NCBI GenBank assembly: GCA_002116315.1 | Contig: KZ107851.1 | Coordinates: 434,001 to 498,000, forward strand | Source of the DNA: Epicoccum nigrum | Taxonomy: Eukaryota > Ascomycota > Dothideomycetes > Pleosporales > Didymellaceae | Reading direction: 5' to 3' | DNA length: 64,000 nt | Shown: piece by piece, positions 54,413-64,000 of the stretch | Layout of the letters: every line of letters begins with the position of its first letter | How positions within the stretch are numbered: the first letter of the stretch is position 1 | Position numbers and translations under genes: made by a program | The notes under the pieces: model-generated | The model's database searches: none | The model's input: the letters and a program-made list of their open reading frames with translations, nothing else | Told to the model about the DNA's origin: nothing

Positions 54413-56328
54413 TTTGTGGGGGATGTACCGGTGTTGGTGATGTAAGCAAGGGTTTGCCGTACGTTGCAGTATACAAGTCGCTTGTACAGAGTGCAAAGTA
54501 CGTCAGCAGCAAGAGCGAGGCCGGGCCTGCAGAAGGGGCTCGCGAGGATGGCAGATGGCGAGGCCGAACAGAGGGCTTCACGTGGCGGGTCGGATCGGAT
54601 GGGTCAGAGAACGGACGAGCAGGCGGCTCGGTGCGGGTTGGATTGGGTGGCTGGCTGCGGTGGTGTGCTGGGAGCGGGTATGGGGTAGAGTGGGTTGTTT
54701 GTGTGCTTGATCCAATGTCGTGGAGTTGCAAGGAAAACAGGCCCTGTTGACAGCGGCGATGCAGTGGACTCGCTCAACGATGCCCTCGACTGCCAAATTC
54801 GAAACGCAGCGCGTTGGGGTCGCGGATAACGAGGGCCGGAATGAAGTTTCGGATTTACCCCTTGTTTTCTCGGGCTGCAAAAGGAAGGAACGGTGGGTGC
54901 TGCTCGCTGGTGTTGAGCAAGGCAGCGTCGATGGAAAAGTGACAAAGTAGAAACGAGTGTGATGGAAACGATGGCAGACAACAGGTGACAAGGACTGACT
55001 TGGGTGGGTTTGGGGAGCGAGGAGGCTTGGGCGCGCGGTGCGTGCTGTGGGCCAGCGTGAAGGGGGAACCAGGAGGGCACGCCCAATTCGGCCTAGTGAA
55101 ATGATAGCCTGCCGGACAGCGGACGCGTTGGCTTTGTTGGGCCACCCAGGCGCACGTATTGATTGTTTGTGCCTGGCTAATTATACGGCCCCGCGTGCGT
55201 GAGGTGCGCGAGTCTGCAGACTGCGAGCACCCCGGTAGCTGCTCCCGCCTTCCCATTGTGCGCATGAAGAGCGCCCTCTGCGACTGCTGAGTGCCACACT
55301 GGCGCCTGCCGAGTGAGCACTCTGCACTGAGAGGCGACGCAAGCGGTCCACTAGCCCGCGGTTCCTGGCTCCATCAGGGACACCAACGCTGCCATTGGGC
55401 TGTCCCTTGCAGGTCACTTCCCGCCGTTTGCCAATTTGTTTCACTTGCAGCCACACCCACTTCAAGCCGGGCGCTGGACGCTCGGCCAACCGCGCGGCCC
55501 TCGAGCGCTTGCTTTTGGCGGCCGCTGCAGCTGACGCTGCCCATGTCCACATGTCTCGTCGTCCATCATTGGCATAGACCACGGTCGAGAATGTTCTCTG
55601 CGATGGAGTCGACCGCTGCGTCTGATCAGAAGGAACGACTGTGGGGATGGATCGAGCCCCTGGGAAGAAACGCGTTGGCTGGAGCTGGAGCCTTGCACGG
55701 AGCCGGCGGATTCGAATCGATAAATTGCGCAAGTAGACTCCGTCGACTGATGAGCTGTGGGCCGACTGCCAGCAATACCTGGCTTGTGAAGATGGCGGCG
55801 TGCGGACTGCACCGTCAGGGCCAGAGAACCACTCCTGTGGACCCAAGAACGCCTTTTGACAGCCAAAACCACCTACAGTAGGTATCCTGCTGCGATCGTG
55901 TGCCACTGAAGTCCACTTGCCGTCTGCCATCTGCTGCATGTGGATGACGCTGTGACTTCCCTCGCTTCTGGAAACTGTGGCAGGTGTCACTGATATGCTC
56001 GAGGTTGTGCATGCAACCATGCCTCTCTATACATGACTACGCCTAAGGCTCAGTACATGCGGCACGCTAAGGACAGCCTTCCACGCACAGCTTAGAGCTT
56101 GAGTTTGCAGTCAACATGGTTTGCCGACCGCTGTTCTGTTGCACGTTTCTGGACTCCATCTCGAGATGCCAGTGAGCAGTACCACATTCCGAGGTTCGCC
56201 TTGGATGCTTCCAACTTGAGGTTGATCACGTGACATATGCGCTAACGCGTCCCGTCGGCATGGACACCGCGCGACGAATGTTCAAAGTAGTTGGGATAGC
56301 AACCCTCTCATGACCAGCACTGCGCTTG
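54413..56328. other. Divergent promoter region, WSC / 56-kb gene
   Basis: 1.9 kb. A 279-codon minus frame (55181-56020) and overlapping plus frames are Arg/Ser/Trp-rich and non-biological in composition. A GATTCGAATCC-like tRNA B-box near 55715 lacks an A box. CACGTG at 56227-56232 and ACGCGT at 56245-56250 lie close to the downstream gene. Confidence 0.5.
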
Positions 56329-58723
56329 ATGCGACGTCCGCCCATTGCCTGCCAGCGAGCAGTGCAATCGCTCCAATCACCTGCTCCATCGCACATCTGG
56401 ATTCCTGAAGAGGTCTTGTCGTTGGCCATCAATCGGTTTTTCCACAGCACCTGTCCGCAACAGAAACGCTATGGGAGCAATGTACCCGGGCCATTGGAAG
56501 CTAGGAAGAGGGCTGCGAAGCGGCGCATGACAGCTTCAGCTGGTTTTTACCCGCAGGATAATCCTCCTCCGCTTTTCAACTTTGGGGCATTATTCGGCCT
56601 CTCTCCGAAGTCGCAAACCTCATATGTATACAAACCGCCCTCCTTGCGAAAGCAATCACCATCGGATAGTAGTACGTCTTGTGGACTTTTTTACAAATCA
56701 ATTGACCCCATGCTTACTGAATGCAGGCACACAAACTCCGGACGACATACCAAATAACCAGTCTCGAGACTCGACTACAGATGGGAGCTCAGCCGAGCAA
56801 GACGCGATACGATCCCTCCCATCAACATATGCGAACATTACAGAGGCGTGGAACAAGCATACCGAGTCCGCATTGACCAAACAAAGCTCACACAGAGTTC
56901 AGGCAGCTGATCAGCTCTCGGTTAGCGACCAGGGTTTCGATAATTGCTTGAAGGCGTTCAAGGCTGGGCTGGCAACTACAAACGACAGCCAGACGGATCT
57001 AGATGGTGTCTTTATGCAATACCTGCCATCCCTGCCTTCGCTCTGGAGATATTATGCTGCAACACTGCAGCATGTGTGTCACCAAGGTCACAAACCCGAA
57101 CCTGTCCTCCATTGTTTACTTCGAGACGACGGGCATCTCCTCCGGAGAACGAGTCCATTCGAGAATGTGAGCCACTGTGCAGAGTTTATAGAGCGTCTGG
57201 GTATGATCGCTCAGACAGATAATGTCCATGGCATTTTCGAGGTGCTAGCGCTCATGGCAGTCGATGCAGACAACTCCACAACAGAAGCGCATGACCTTAT
57301 TATCCTGCGGCTCATCGAACATACTAGCCGTTACGGAAGACTATCTTTGGCCCGTAAGAGGTCTTACGCGCTTGCTTCAAAGTTACGACCCAATAAGGAC
57401 AACAAGCTACTGTTATCGCACTTTCCCTATGGGAAGAACGTCCAACACGTCATCTTGTCCACAGTTCGCCGCGTCGCTGAGGGTTCCTGTGATTTCGCGA
57501 GTGCAGAGCGAGCCTTGTTTTACATGCCGCCTCAGCAATTGCTCGGGCTAGTGCCAAATATCACTTCAAGCTTTGTAGAATTGAGGAAAGATGGATCTGG
57601 AAAAGACCGATGGGAGTCTGCGAGCTCGTCCTTAAACCAGCGCCGTTTGGACGTTGCACGGGATCTGGACGTTTGGCTGCAATTGCTTCATCGAGTTGAT
57701 ACTAGGGCCAGCGACAACGGGGCCCTTCTGGAAGCCGCGATGATCCCCATGGCAAAAGCTTTAGGTGGCCTATGGTTCAATCATCGCGCTGTTTTAGTCC
57801 TACAAGACTTCTTTTTCAGGGCCCTTCTTTTACGTCTGGACATCCACGCAGACATACCGTTGACAACCGAGAAGTCGCGTAGAGTCCAGGGCCTTTTTGC
57901 AGACGTCTTGCTCCAGACGAAAGTGGGTTCTACGGAATACATTGCGCTCCTGAACCTTGCCTTACCGCTGATTGCTCAATATGCGGGATTGCCCATTCTC
58001 GTACGCTGTATACGGACTATGGAGGAACTAGGACTTCCACTATCTACGCAGATGGACTTCAACTCATTTCTTGCGGGTCAAATTGCAAAGTTCAAGGATT
58101 TGACACCAGCCTTGTCGGAGAGCGAGGTGCAAAGTAGGGCATTGGCTTTGCAGTCTTGCGAGAAGCTCGTCAACGCACTCAACCGAATGGGTCATACACT
58201 AGCAGCAAGAACGGAAGAAATAGCCACTCTGTCAGGACTTCGCCAGTTCACCAACCTGTTGCTGCTCGCGAAGAAGAACAGTGCTCTTCCCATCGCGGTT
58301 CGCGATGCCAATACGAATCTGCCTTTGTTAGAACGCGTCGGACTCATACATCAGCTTGCCTACCATTACTCTCAGGACACGACTCGCACTCAACGCCAGA
58401 TATGGCGGTCAATCTACTACATGTATCGACATTTGAGAGCGAATTTGCTGCCGGTTGGACCATTGTTCACGAAGGCGGTTGTACAAGCTTCGATTTCCCG
58501 GCCACTGGCGGAGAATCAATTTGTCAGTGCCAGGCGGTTGATATGGGTATGCCACCTCGTGGCGAGTGTAGAAGGCGACGAAGCAGCTGCGCGGATCGAG
58601 AACGAATTTTGGGAAAGGCGAGGGAAACTTATCGGCCATACTAAGAGGATCTACGTTGGAGTTGGTGGGAACAAGCAAAGTAAAGCGCATATCGGGACTA
58701 TGAACAGACTTCAGCTGTTATAA
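56329..58723 (+). CDS. Large helical protein, probably mitochondrial, unknown function
   Basis: Exons 56329-56671 and 56727-58723 (55-nt intron) close in frame to 779 aa. The N-terminus is Arg-rich without acids for the first 20 residues and carries FFHSTCPQQKR, a pattern common at fungal mitochondrial presequence cleavage sites. The rest is almost all alpha-helical with repeated Leu/Ala-rich helices (SLWRYYAATLQHVCHQGH; LLNLALPLIAQYAGLPILVR; GPLFTKAVVQASISRPLAEN), somewhat like the helical repeats of PPR or other mitochondrial RNA-handling proteins. No motif proves that. The end is basic (KRIYVGVGGNKQSKAHIG). I do not recognise a named family. Confidence 0.8.
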
Positions 58724-59200
58724 ACACTGTAAGAGATATTCGTATATCATGAAAGGGATGGAGACGACGCGGGCAGACGATATACCCTTTGTAGATATAA
58801 TAAGAGACATGATCACACAGCTAGACAAGCAAAATGTTTACAAAGTAAAGGTTGCCAGATTCTCTAACTCAGAACGGTTAGGCAGCCAGTACCATTTCCC
58901 CACCTCCAGTCAGCTATCGTTAGCAGACCTTCTCATGTCAGCCACTTCAAGCTCGTAGAGCGCAGGCGATAACAGACTCTCTCGATTGTGGGATCCCGTA
59001 GGGAGACAACGTTGGTGAACGACATCCGGTCTTCCGCAGCAGTCACGTCATCAGTCAAATCCCCAACCTGCGCACTCACACAACCTGCATAGCATCGGCA
59101 GAGCGGACAGCGATCGAACCACATCTTGAATGCTCTGCAGCAAGTGACTGTAGCCTTACAGATTCATAAATAATCGATCTCATTTGGCGCGCTACAAGAC
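58724..59200. other. Intergenic region upstream of fluG-like gene
   Basis: 480 bp between same-strand genes. No ORF or repeat stands out. Confidence 0.5.
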
Positions 59201-62200
59201 ATGGAGCGTGGCGTCTCTCCACCGACACGCTCCGTAGAGCAGCTGCGCCATGTTGCGCTCAACTTCCCCATAATCGACAACCATGCTCATAATCTCATTC
59301 TGCCAGCACACTCGGATACCATCCCTTTCGAAACCATTACTTCGGACGCACAGGGTCGAGCTCTGCGAGATACATTCAAGTCTCTGGCTCATCTACGGGC
59401 AGCACGACAGCTACGTGAGCTTTACCAACTGGATGACGATTCCAACTGGACCGACATACTTGAGCAGAGAGAAGAATGGCTACGTTCTGATCCCGAACTA
59501 TTTACCCAGCGATGCTTTGAAGGTGTCACTGCCTTGCTCATTGATGACGGTCTTGCTGAAGCTGGGAAGGTCCACCCGTATGATTGGCACGATCGCTACA
59601 CCGCTGCGCCATGTAAGCGCATCGTGCGCATCGAGACAGTTGCGGAACGATTGATGGAGGCAATCGTGAAGGATGCAAGTGAAGAAGATCTCGGAAAGAC
59701 TCATTTCTACACCAAAACGTGGACCACATTCATGGATGATTTTGAAGGTAAGATTCAAGAGGCTATCGATGATCCGGAAGTTGTAGGGTTCAAGTCGGTC
59801 GTTTGCTATAGGACCGGTTTGGATGTTGAAGAGGATTACGAACGTGCAGCAAAAGCAGTCGGTCATCCTTTCGAGCGCTATGTCAAGAGCTGCGTTCGCA
59901 AGCGTAGCTTCAGGATCGAACGAAAAGCACTCAACGACTATCTAGTCTTGAGGACCTTGGAGATTCTTTCGGATGAGTTGACACGTTCAGACGACTTCTC
60001 GAAACCTCTTCAGCTGCACACCGGACTTGGAGATAACGACATTGATCTGAGCTTGGCAAATCCAGCGTTTCTCCAGCCGCTGATCGAGAATTACCCAAAT
60101 GTTCCGTTTGTTCTTCTTCACTCGGCTTACCCATACACACGAGAGGCCGGCTATCTTGCTACCGTTTACAAGCATGTCTACCTTGATGTTGGTGAAGTCT
60201 TCCCAATGGTCAGTCGAGACGGGCAGAGAGCGATTCTACGTCAAGCCTTGGAATTGGTACCTGGTAGCAAACTCTTATACTCAAGTGATGGACATTGGTT
60301 CCCCGAGACTTTTTGGCTGGCGAACAAGCAATTCAGGGAAGTGTGGCTTGAAGTAAGTTGGTTCGATGTTGCAGAAACAACTGTATTCTGACTAATGGTA
60401 ACAGCTACTCATCGAGTATGTGGAGAAAGCCGACCTCACTGGCAACCAAGCGATTGGTATGACTAAAGATATAATGTTCAATAACTCGAACACGCTGTAT
60501 AAATTACGATACGAGGCTGCATTCAATGAAGCACCTAAACAGCTGACTTTCAACACGAAGAATGCAGAATCTCACATACAATCACCATCGAGATCTCCAC
60601 CAATACCCATTCCGATGCCCCATTCACCACGACAAAACACGGAACCACATTCAGACACTCACATATCGGCTGGCCAGCGGTCCGTGAGTCCATATAATGT
60701 ATATCCGTTTCCACCACCTGGAAGGGTCTCGCAGCTGTACGATGTCGCTCGTTTCGATGACTTTGTGCAGCAAAATCCCAGCGTGAAGTTCGTTTATATA
60801 CAATGGCTCGACTACATGGCTACAACGCGGGTACGCATCTTGCCCATCAAGGAATTCACTCGTATCATCTACAAAGGGCAGCGTATCGGCATAGCCCAAG
60901 GTAATACGGGTACGTTGCAGAACGACACCTTGACGCCTGTCGTCAACACGAAAGGTCAGATATTTGTCGAGCCAGACTTGCGCTCTTTGCGCCGAGCACA
61001 CGACAAGGACCCACTCAAAGCTGCAACTGTCATGAGCTACTGGCGCTCCGAAGACGGAAGACCTCTGCCTTCATGCCCTCGCAATAATCTCGAGATGCTC
61101 ATCACCGATCTTCAGTATAAGCACAACACTACCCTCCAGGTTGGGTTCGAAATTGAAGTTACGTTCCTCTCCCACGACAAACCTCTCAATCCCTTCAGCT
61201 CCCAACATTCACAGCAGACACATGAAGCGGTCACCAACATTCACGCTTGGTCGACTCTGACCCCAACGCAATGGCTTCAGACACCTATGCTCGCTGAAAT
61301 TGCTACTTCTCTATCAGACATGGGCATTGATCTACAGCAGTTCCACGCTGAATCCGGTCCTGGACAATATGAGTTCGTCCTGCCACCTGCTCCACCACTG
61401 CTAGCCATCGACACTCTCATACAGACGAGACAGGTGATCGCTCAGATCGCAGCTCTGCATGGTCTGCGAGCAACGTTGCACCCTAAGCCGTTCGGCGAGA
61501 AGGGTGCGGGCAGCGCTGCGCATGCGCATATATCTTTGCAGCCTCCTACTCGCGACATGGATTTCTTCGTTGGTGGCGTATTGAGACATATGCCCGCTCT
61601 GTGCGCTTTCACAATGCCTGATGCAGATAGCTATAGAAGGGTCGAAGACAACAAATGGTCGGGCGGCACATGGGTGTGTTGGGGCACCCAGAATCGCGAG
61701 TGTCCCCTGCGGCGTGTTGAGGGTGGGCGCTGGGAGATACGATGCCTCGACGGTCTGGCAAACATGTACCTTGTGATGGCAAGTATCATCGCAGCTGGTA
61801 TGCTGGGCTTCTCTTCTGCTTCTGCACCATCGCCTGCCGCTGGCCCGGTTTTGGACCAACCCGTGGCAGAAGCAACCGAGCACAGTGATGATGGTGTAGA
61901 TTTGGAAGTGGGGGCTGGACAACCAGTTCGACCTGACCCTGAGGTAGGAGAATACAAGGAGCTAGACCTTACAGTCAATCCGTCCACACTTGATGACGAG
62001 GGTCGAGCGCGATACGGGATCACACGAAAGATGCCTAAGTCTTTCGATGAAGCATACACGGCGCTGAGAGCTGATGGAGTACTTAAGGAGGCACTTGGAT
62101 CAGAGGTGGTGAGGGACTATCTGACAATGAAGGACTGCGAGCAGGAGATGCTGGACAAGATGGCTGAGATGGAAAGGAGGGAATGGTTGATCGAGCGGTA

Positions 62201-62204
62201 TTAG
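59201..62204 (+). CDS. fluG: FluG-like amidohydrolase / glutamine-synthetase fusion
   Basis: Aspergillus FluG is needed for the extracellular signal that starts conidiation. Exons 59201-60352 and 60405-62204 (52-nt intron) give 983 aa, longer than the roughly 865 aa of A. nidulans FluG. N-terminal amidohydrolase-2 domain: metal-type motif IIDNHAHNLIL (about 25), LQLHTGLGDND, VPFVLLHSAYPYTREAGYLA, and LLYSSDGHWFPE. A Pro/Ser/His-rich linker of about 60 residues follows. The glutamine-synthetase domain starts near 490 and has FEIEVTFL, ESGPGQYEFVLP, GSAAHAHISLQ and NRECPLRR in the positions of the GS substrate and metal sites. A 40-residue acidic insert (EATEHSDDGVDLEVG) lies near the C-terminus. 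Closely related GS-like paralogues exist, so orthology needs a tree. Confidence 0.9.
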
Positions 62205-63398
62205 TCTCATTCCAGATGCTTCGTGGGGATCTGAGCCACTATTTGCATCCATACCTGATTATGTCTATGAGAGACTGCGTCTTCCGGACTGACATATCCT
62301 CTAAAGGCATAACCAACTTGCCGGTAAACGTCCTCTCACCTACACATATCGATGAAAGTTACATTGAACCAGGAACTAGGCCAGTCATCAAACGGCATCT
62401 GCACACACAAAAAAGAAACATGCTCTCTTCTACAAGGCACAAGACAGTCGCAAAATTCTTCTCTTCTCCACACTCACTAAAGTGAATAGAGCAGAAGAAC
62501 AAGGCTCTCAGGTGGGGGTTTTAAATCCCCATCGGCGTGAATAGGGCAAAATCAAGGCTCTTCAAGATAACTACATAAGCCACGAGCCACACCCACACCT
62601 CACTTCATCTCCCTCAAGCCCTTCCAAGCCGCGCAGCATTCAGTTGGCCGGGCTGTAGCAAATCGCCGCAGGTGGAAAAAACTTGGGCATTTTCCTTTTT
62701 CGTGACTCCCCCCCTCCCAATCCTAACAAACAACCGCTCCAAAAAGCAGCAACACCCACCTGCAGTCATAACATCGAAATGTCTATTCCTGATCCGCATT
62801 CGATAGATTCCCCTGCTCGTATATGCGCCAAGAAGGTATATTGCCCCTTTCGTCTGTGGTGTCAGCGCCTCACGCGTACCTTAGTAGCGGGGCACTGCAC
62901 AGCCCCGGCTTACGCATGGCTTGCTGATAGGAGCGCCAGGAGTGGGTTAGTGGAGGGCCTGATGAGGGTTGCGCTTTGCATGTGGAGGACGGTGTTTGCG
63001 CGTGTGCTTGGTGCGGTGGGGGGTTGTTGATGGGAGGTGGAGCTGTTGTGGAGGGTTGCGCAACGGGCAGACGTATGGGTTTGCGTGTACAAAGTCATGT
63101 CGACGAACGTGTGCGAAATGCACGGTCAAGAGGGCAGATATAAGTAACGTCGCGGTAATTGTGAAGCACATGTATAACAGCAAAGACTTGGGCATCTGTA
63201 TGCAGCAAGACGCTTTTGCAATGTTTTGATTTGAATTTCTTTGTACATCTGGAAGAAAAGATTACACTCCACTCATGTCGACAAGATCGACTACTAAGCT
63301 CACTAACAAAGGGGAATATCGCCGTCGCCATCGCAACTCTATCGCAAACTATGCAAGAAGCAATGCAGAAATTTGAACCACGCAGAGAACTACACCTC
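62205..63398. other. Convergent intergenic region
   Basis: 1.2 kb between fluG-like (+) and the X8 protein (-) 3' ends. It contains an imperfect direct repeat (62482-62510 and 62537-62564). A 115-codon plus frame at 62683 is Cys/Arg/Pro-rich and unlikely to be real. Confidence 0.5.
62482..62564. repeat. Imperfect direct repeat
   Basis: Two copies of about 28 bp, both starting GTGAATAG and ending CAAGGCTCT-TCA, with 26 bp between them that include a GGGG...CCCC near-palindrome. Confidence 0.6.
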
Positions 63399-64000
63399 CT
63401 ACAACAGGATCATGGCCATACCGGAGGCAACAGCGCCGAGCATAGCCATGCCCATACCCATGCCAGGAACGACAAGGCCAGAGGCGCTGGATCCAGCGTC
63501 ACCGGAGTTGGCAGAGCCAGAGCCCGAGGCCTTGGGAGTAGAGGTGACGGAGCCAGTGCCAGCAGCACCAGCCTCCTTGAGGAGGTTGGAGCAGCCAGAG
63601 GGGGAAGAGGTAGCCTCCTTAGTAGCGGCCTTGCCCTTGAAGCCGCAGCCGTTGGGGACAGCCTTAGCATAGGTGTTGAGAGCGAAGGAAAGCTGCTCCT
63701 TGGCGGAGCACATGCCGTAGGCTCCGTAGGCACCGGCGGTCATGTTGCGGTTGATACCAGCGCAGTACTGGCCGTCCTTGAGACCGCAGATGTAGCCGAA
63801 GATGTCACCGAAGTCGTCTTCGGTGGCCTTGTCGGATACAGCGCAGCTAAGGGTCTCCATCATGCAGGAGCAAAGCTGCTTGTTGGCGACAGGAGGGAGG
63901 GGGTCAGATTCGGCCTCCCACTTTCCGGAGGTGACCTTGGGGCAGGAAGCAGCAGCAGTGTTGGTAGGGTTGTAGTCAGCCATCTTGACACCGCTGGGGG
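63399..64000 (-). CDS. GPI-anchored beta-1,3-glucanosyltransferase (GH72+X8), C-terminal part
   Basis: Only the C-terminal 200 residues are in the window; the catalytic GH72 domain would lie beyond position 64000, and the frame is open to the edge. What is visible is an X8/CBM43 domain with the expected cysteines: SCPKVTSGKW, LCSCMMETLSCAV, YICGLKDGQYCAGI, GMCSAKEQLSFALN and GCGFKGKAA. A Ser/Gly/Ala-rich stalk and a hydrophobic tail (MGMAMLGAVASGMAMILL) follow, the shape of a GPI-anchor signal. Gel/Gas/Phr enzymes elongate cell-wall beta-1,3-glucan. The apparent ATG at 63983 is internal: the codons before it (SGVK) continue the frame. Confidence 0.88.
   Translation of the reverse strand, partial: PSGVKMADYNPTNTAAASCPKVTSGKWEAESDPLPPVANKQLCSCMMETLSCAVSDKATEDDFGDIFGYICGLKDGQYCAGINRNMTAGAYGAYGMCSAKEQLSFALNTYAKAVPNGCGFKGKAATKEATSSPSGCSNLLKEAGAAGTGSVTSTPKASGSGSANSGDAGSSASGLVVPGMGMGMAMLGAVASGMAMILL

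Noticed and set aside
55690..55765. Possible tRNA (GATTCGAATCC B-box-like sequence on the minus strand)
   Set aside because: No A box at the right distance and no acceptor-stem pairing.
55181..56020. 279-codon minus-strand ORF
   Set aside because: Arg/Ser/Trp/Gln-rich composition, overlapping open frames on the other strand, no domain motif; it lies in the GC-rich divergent promoter of the WSC gene.
62683..63030. 115-codon plus ORF
   Set aside because: Low-complexity start, no recognisable features, competing minus-strand frame; lies between two convergent 3' ends.

Overview
The window is nuclear DNA of a filamentous ascomycete (Pezizomycotina, most likely a Dothideomycete; the class is inference). 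It carries mostly single-copy eukaryotic housekeeping genes. Introns are short (about 41-66 nt, a few of 120-155 nt), nearly all GT-AG, often with a visible CTAAC/CTGAC-like branch site. Lineage markers such as a FluG-type amidohydrolase/glutamine-synthetase fusion, acrB, a WSC sensor and a GPI-anchored X8 glucanosyltransferase also fit. Exon structures were built by hand from splice sites and reading-frame closure. I saw no rRNA, convincing tRNA, CRISPR array, recognisable transposon or virus.

Layout. 0-8.2 kb: mitochondrial citrate carrier (-) and MAM33/p32 (+) sharing a divergent promoter; a BTB/POZ protein (-); a triple-KH RNA-binding protein (-); a coiled-coil probable kinetochore subunit of CENP-K type (+). 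8.2-13.2 kb: a 5-kb stretch with no supportable gene. 13.2-16.0 kb: a CP2/Grainyhead-type transcription factor (-), followed by a 2.3-kb non-coding stretch. 18.3-25.5 kb: a lineage-restricted coiled-coil protein (-), a weak candidate and a good candidate small secreted protein, a hypothetical protein (-) and SEC14 (-). 26.4-33.3 kb: CCR4 deadenylase (-), a methyltransferase (+), an LYR-motif protein (-) and a hotdog thioesterase with two microexons (+). 34.6-39.4 kb: acrB (+), a small hypothetical ORF (-), and a NIF3-C-terminal-like protein with a GC-AG intron (-). 40.1-51.7 kb: condensin SMC4 (+), RPAP1/Rba50-like factor (+), a UCH-family deubiquitinase (-), and a two-helix small ORF ending 40 nt before GPI1 (+). 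53.5-64 kb: WSC-domain sensor (-), a large probable mitochondrial helical protein (+), FluG-like protein (+), and the 3' part of a GH72/X8 beta-glucanosyltransferase (-) cut by the window end.

The genes do not form one pathway. Local themes are mitochondrial function (carrier/MAM33, LYR, thioesterase, the 56-kb gene), chromosome segregation (CENP-K-like, SMC4), RNA turnover (KH protein, CCR4), and cell surface and GPI anchors (GPI1, WSC, X8 glucanosyltransferase). I found no clear undescribed system. The best leads are the possibly bicistronic small-membrane-protein/GPI1 locus, the unusual exons (9-, 20-, 21-nt microexons, a 6-nt coding first exon, one GC-AG intron), a sharp 51-nt intron mode, and TGTGGC/GCCACA palindromes in two gene-free stretches.
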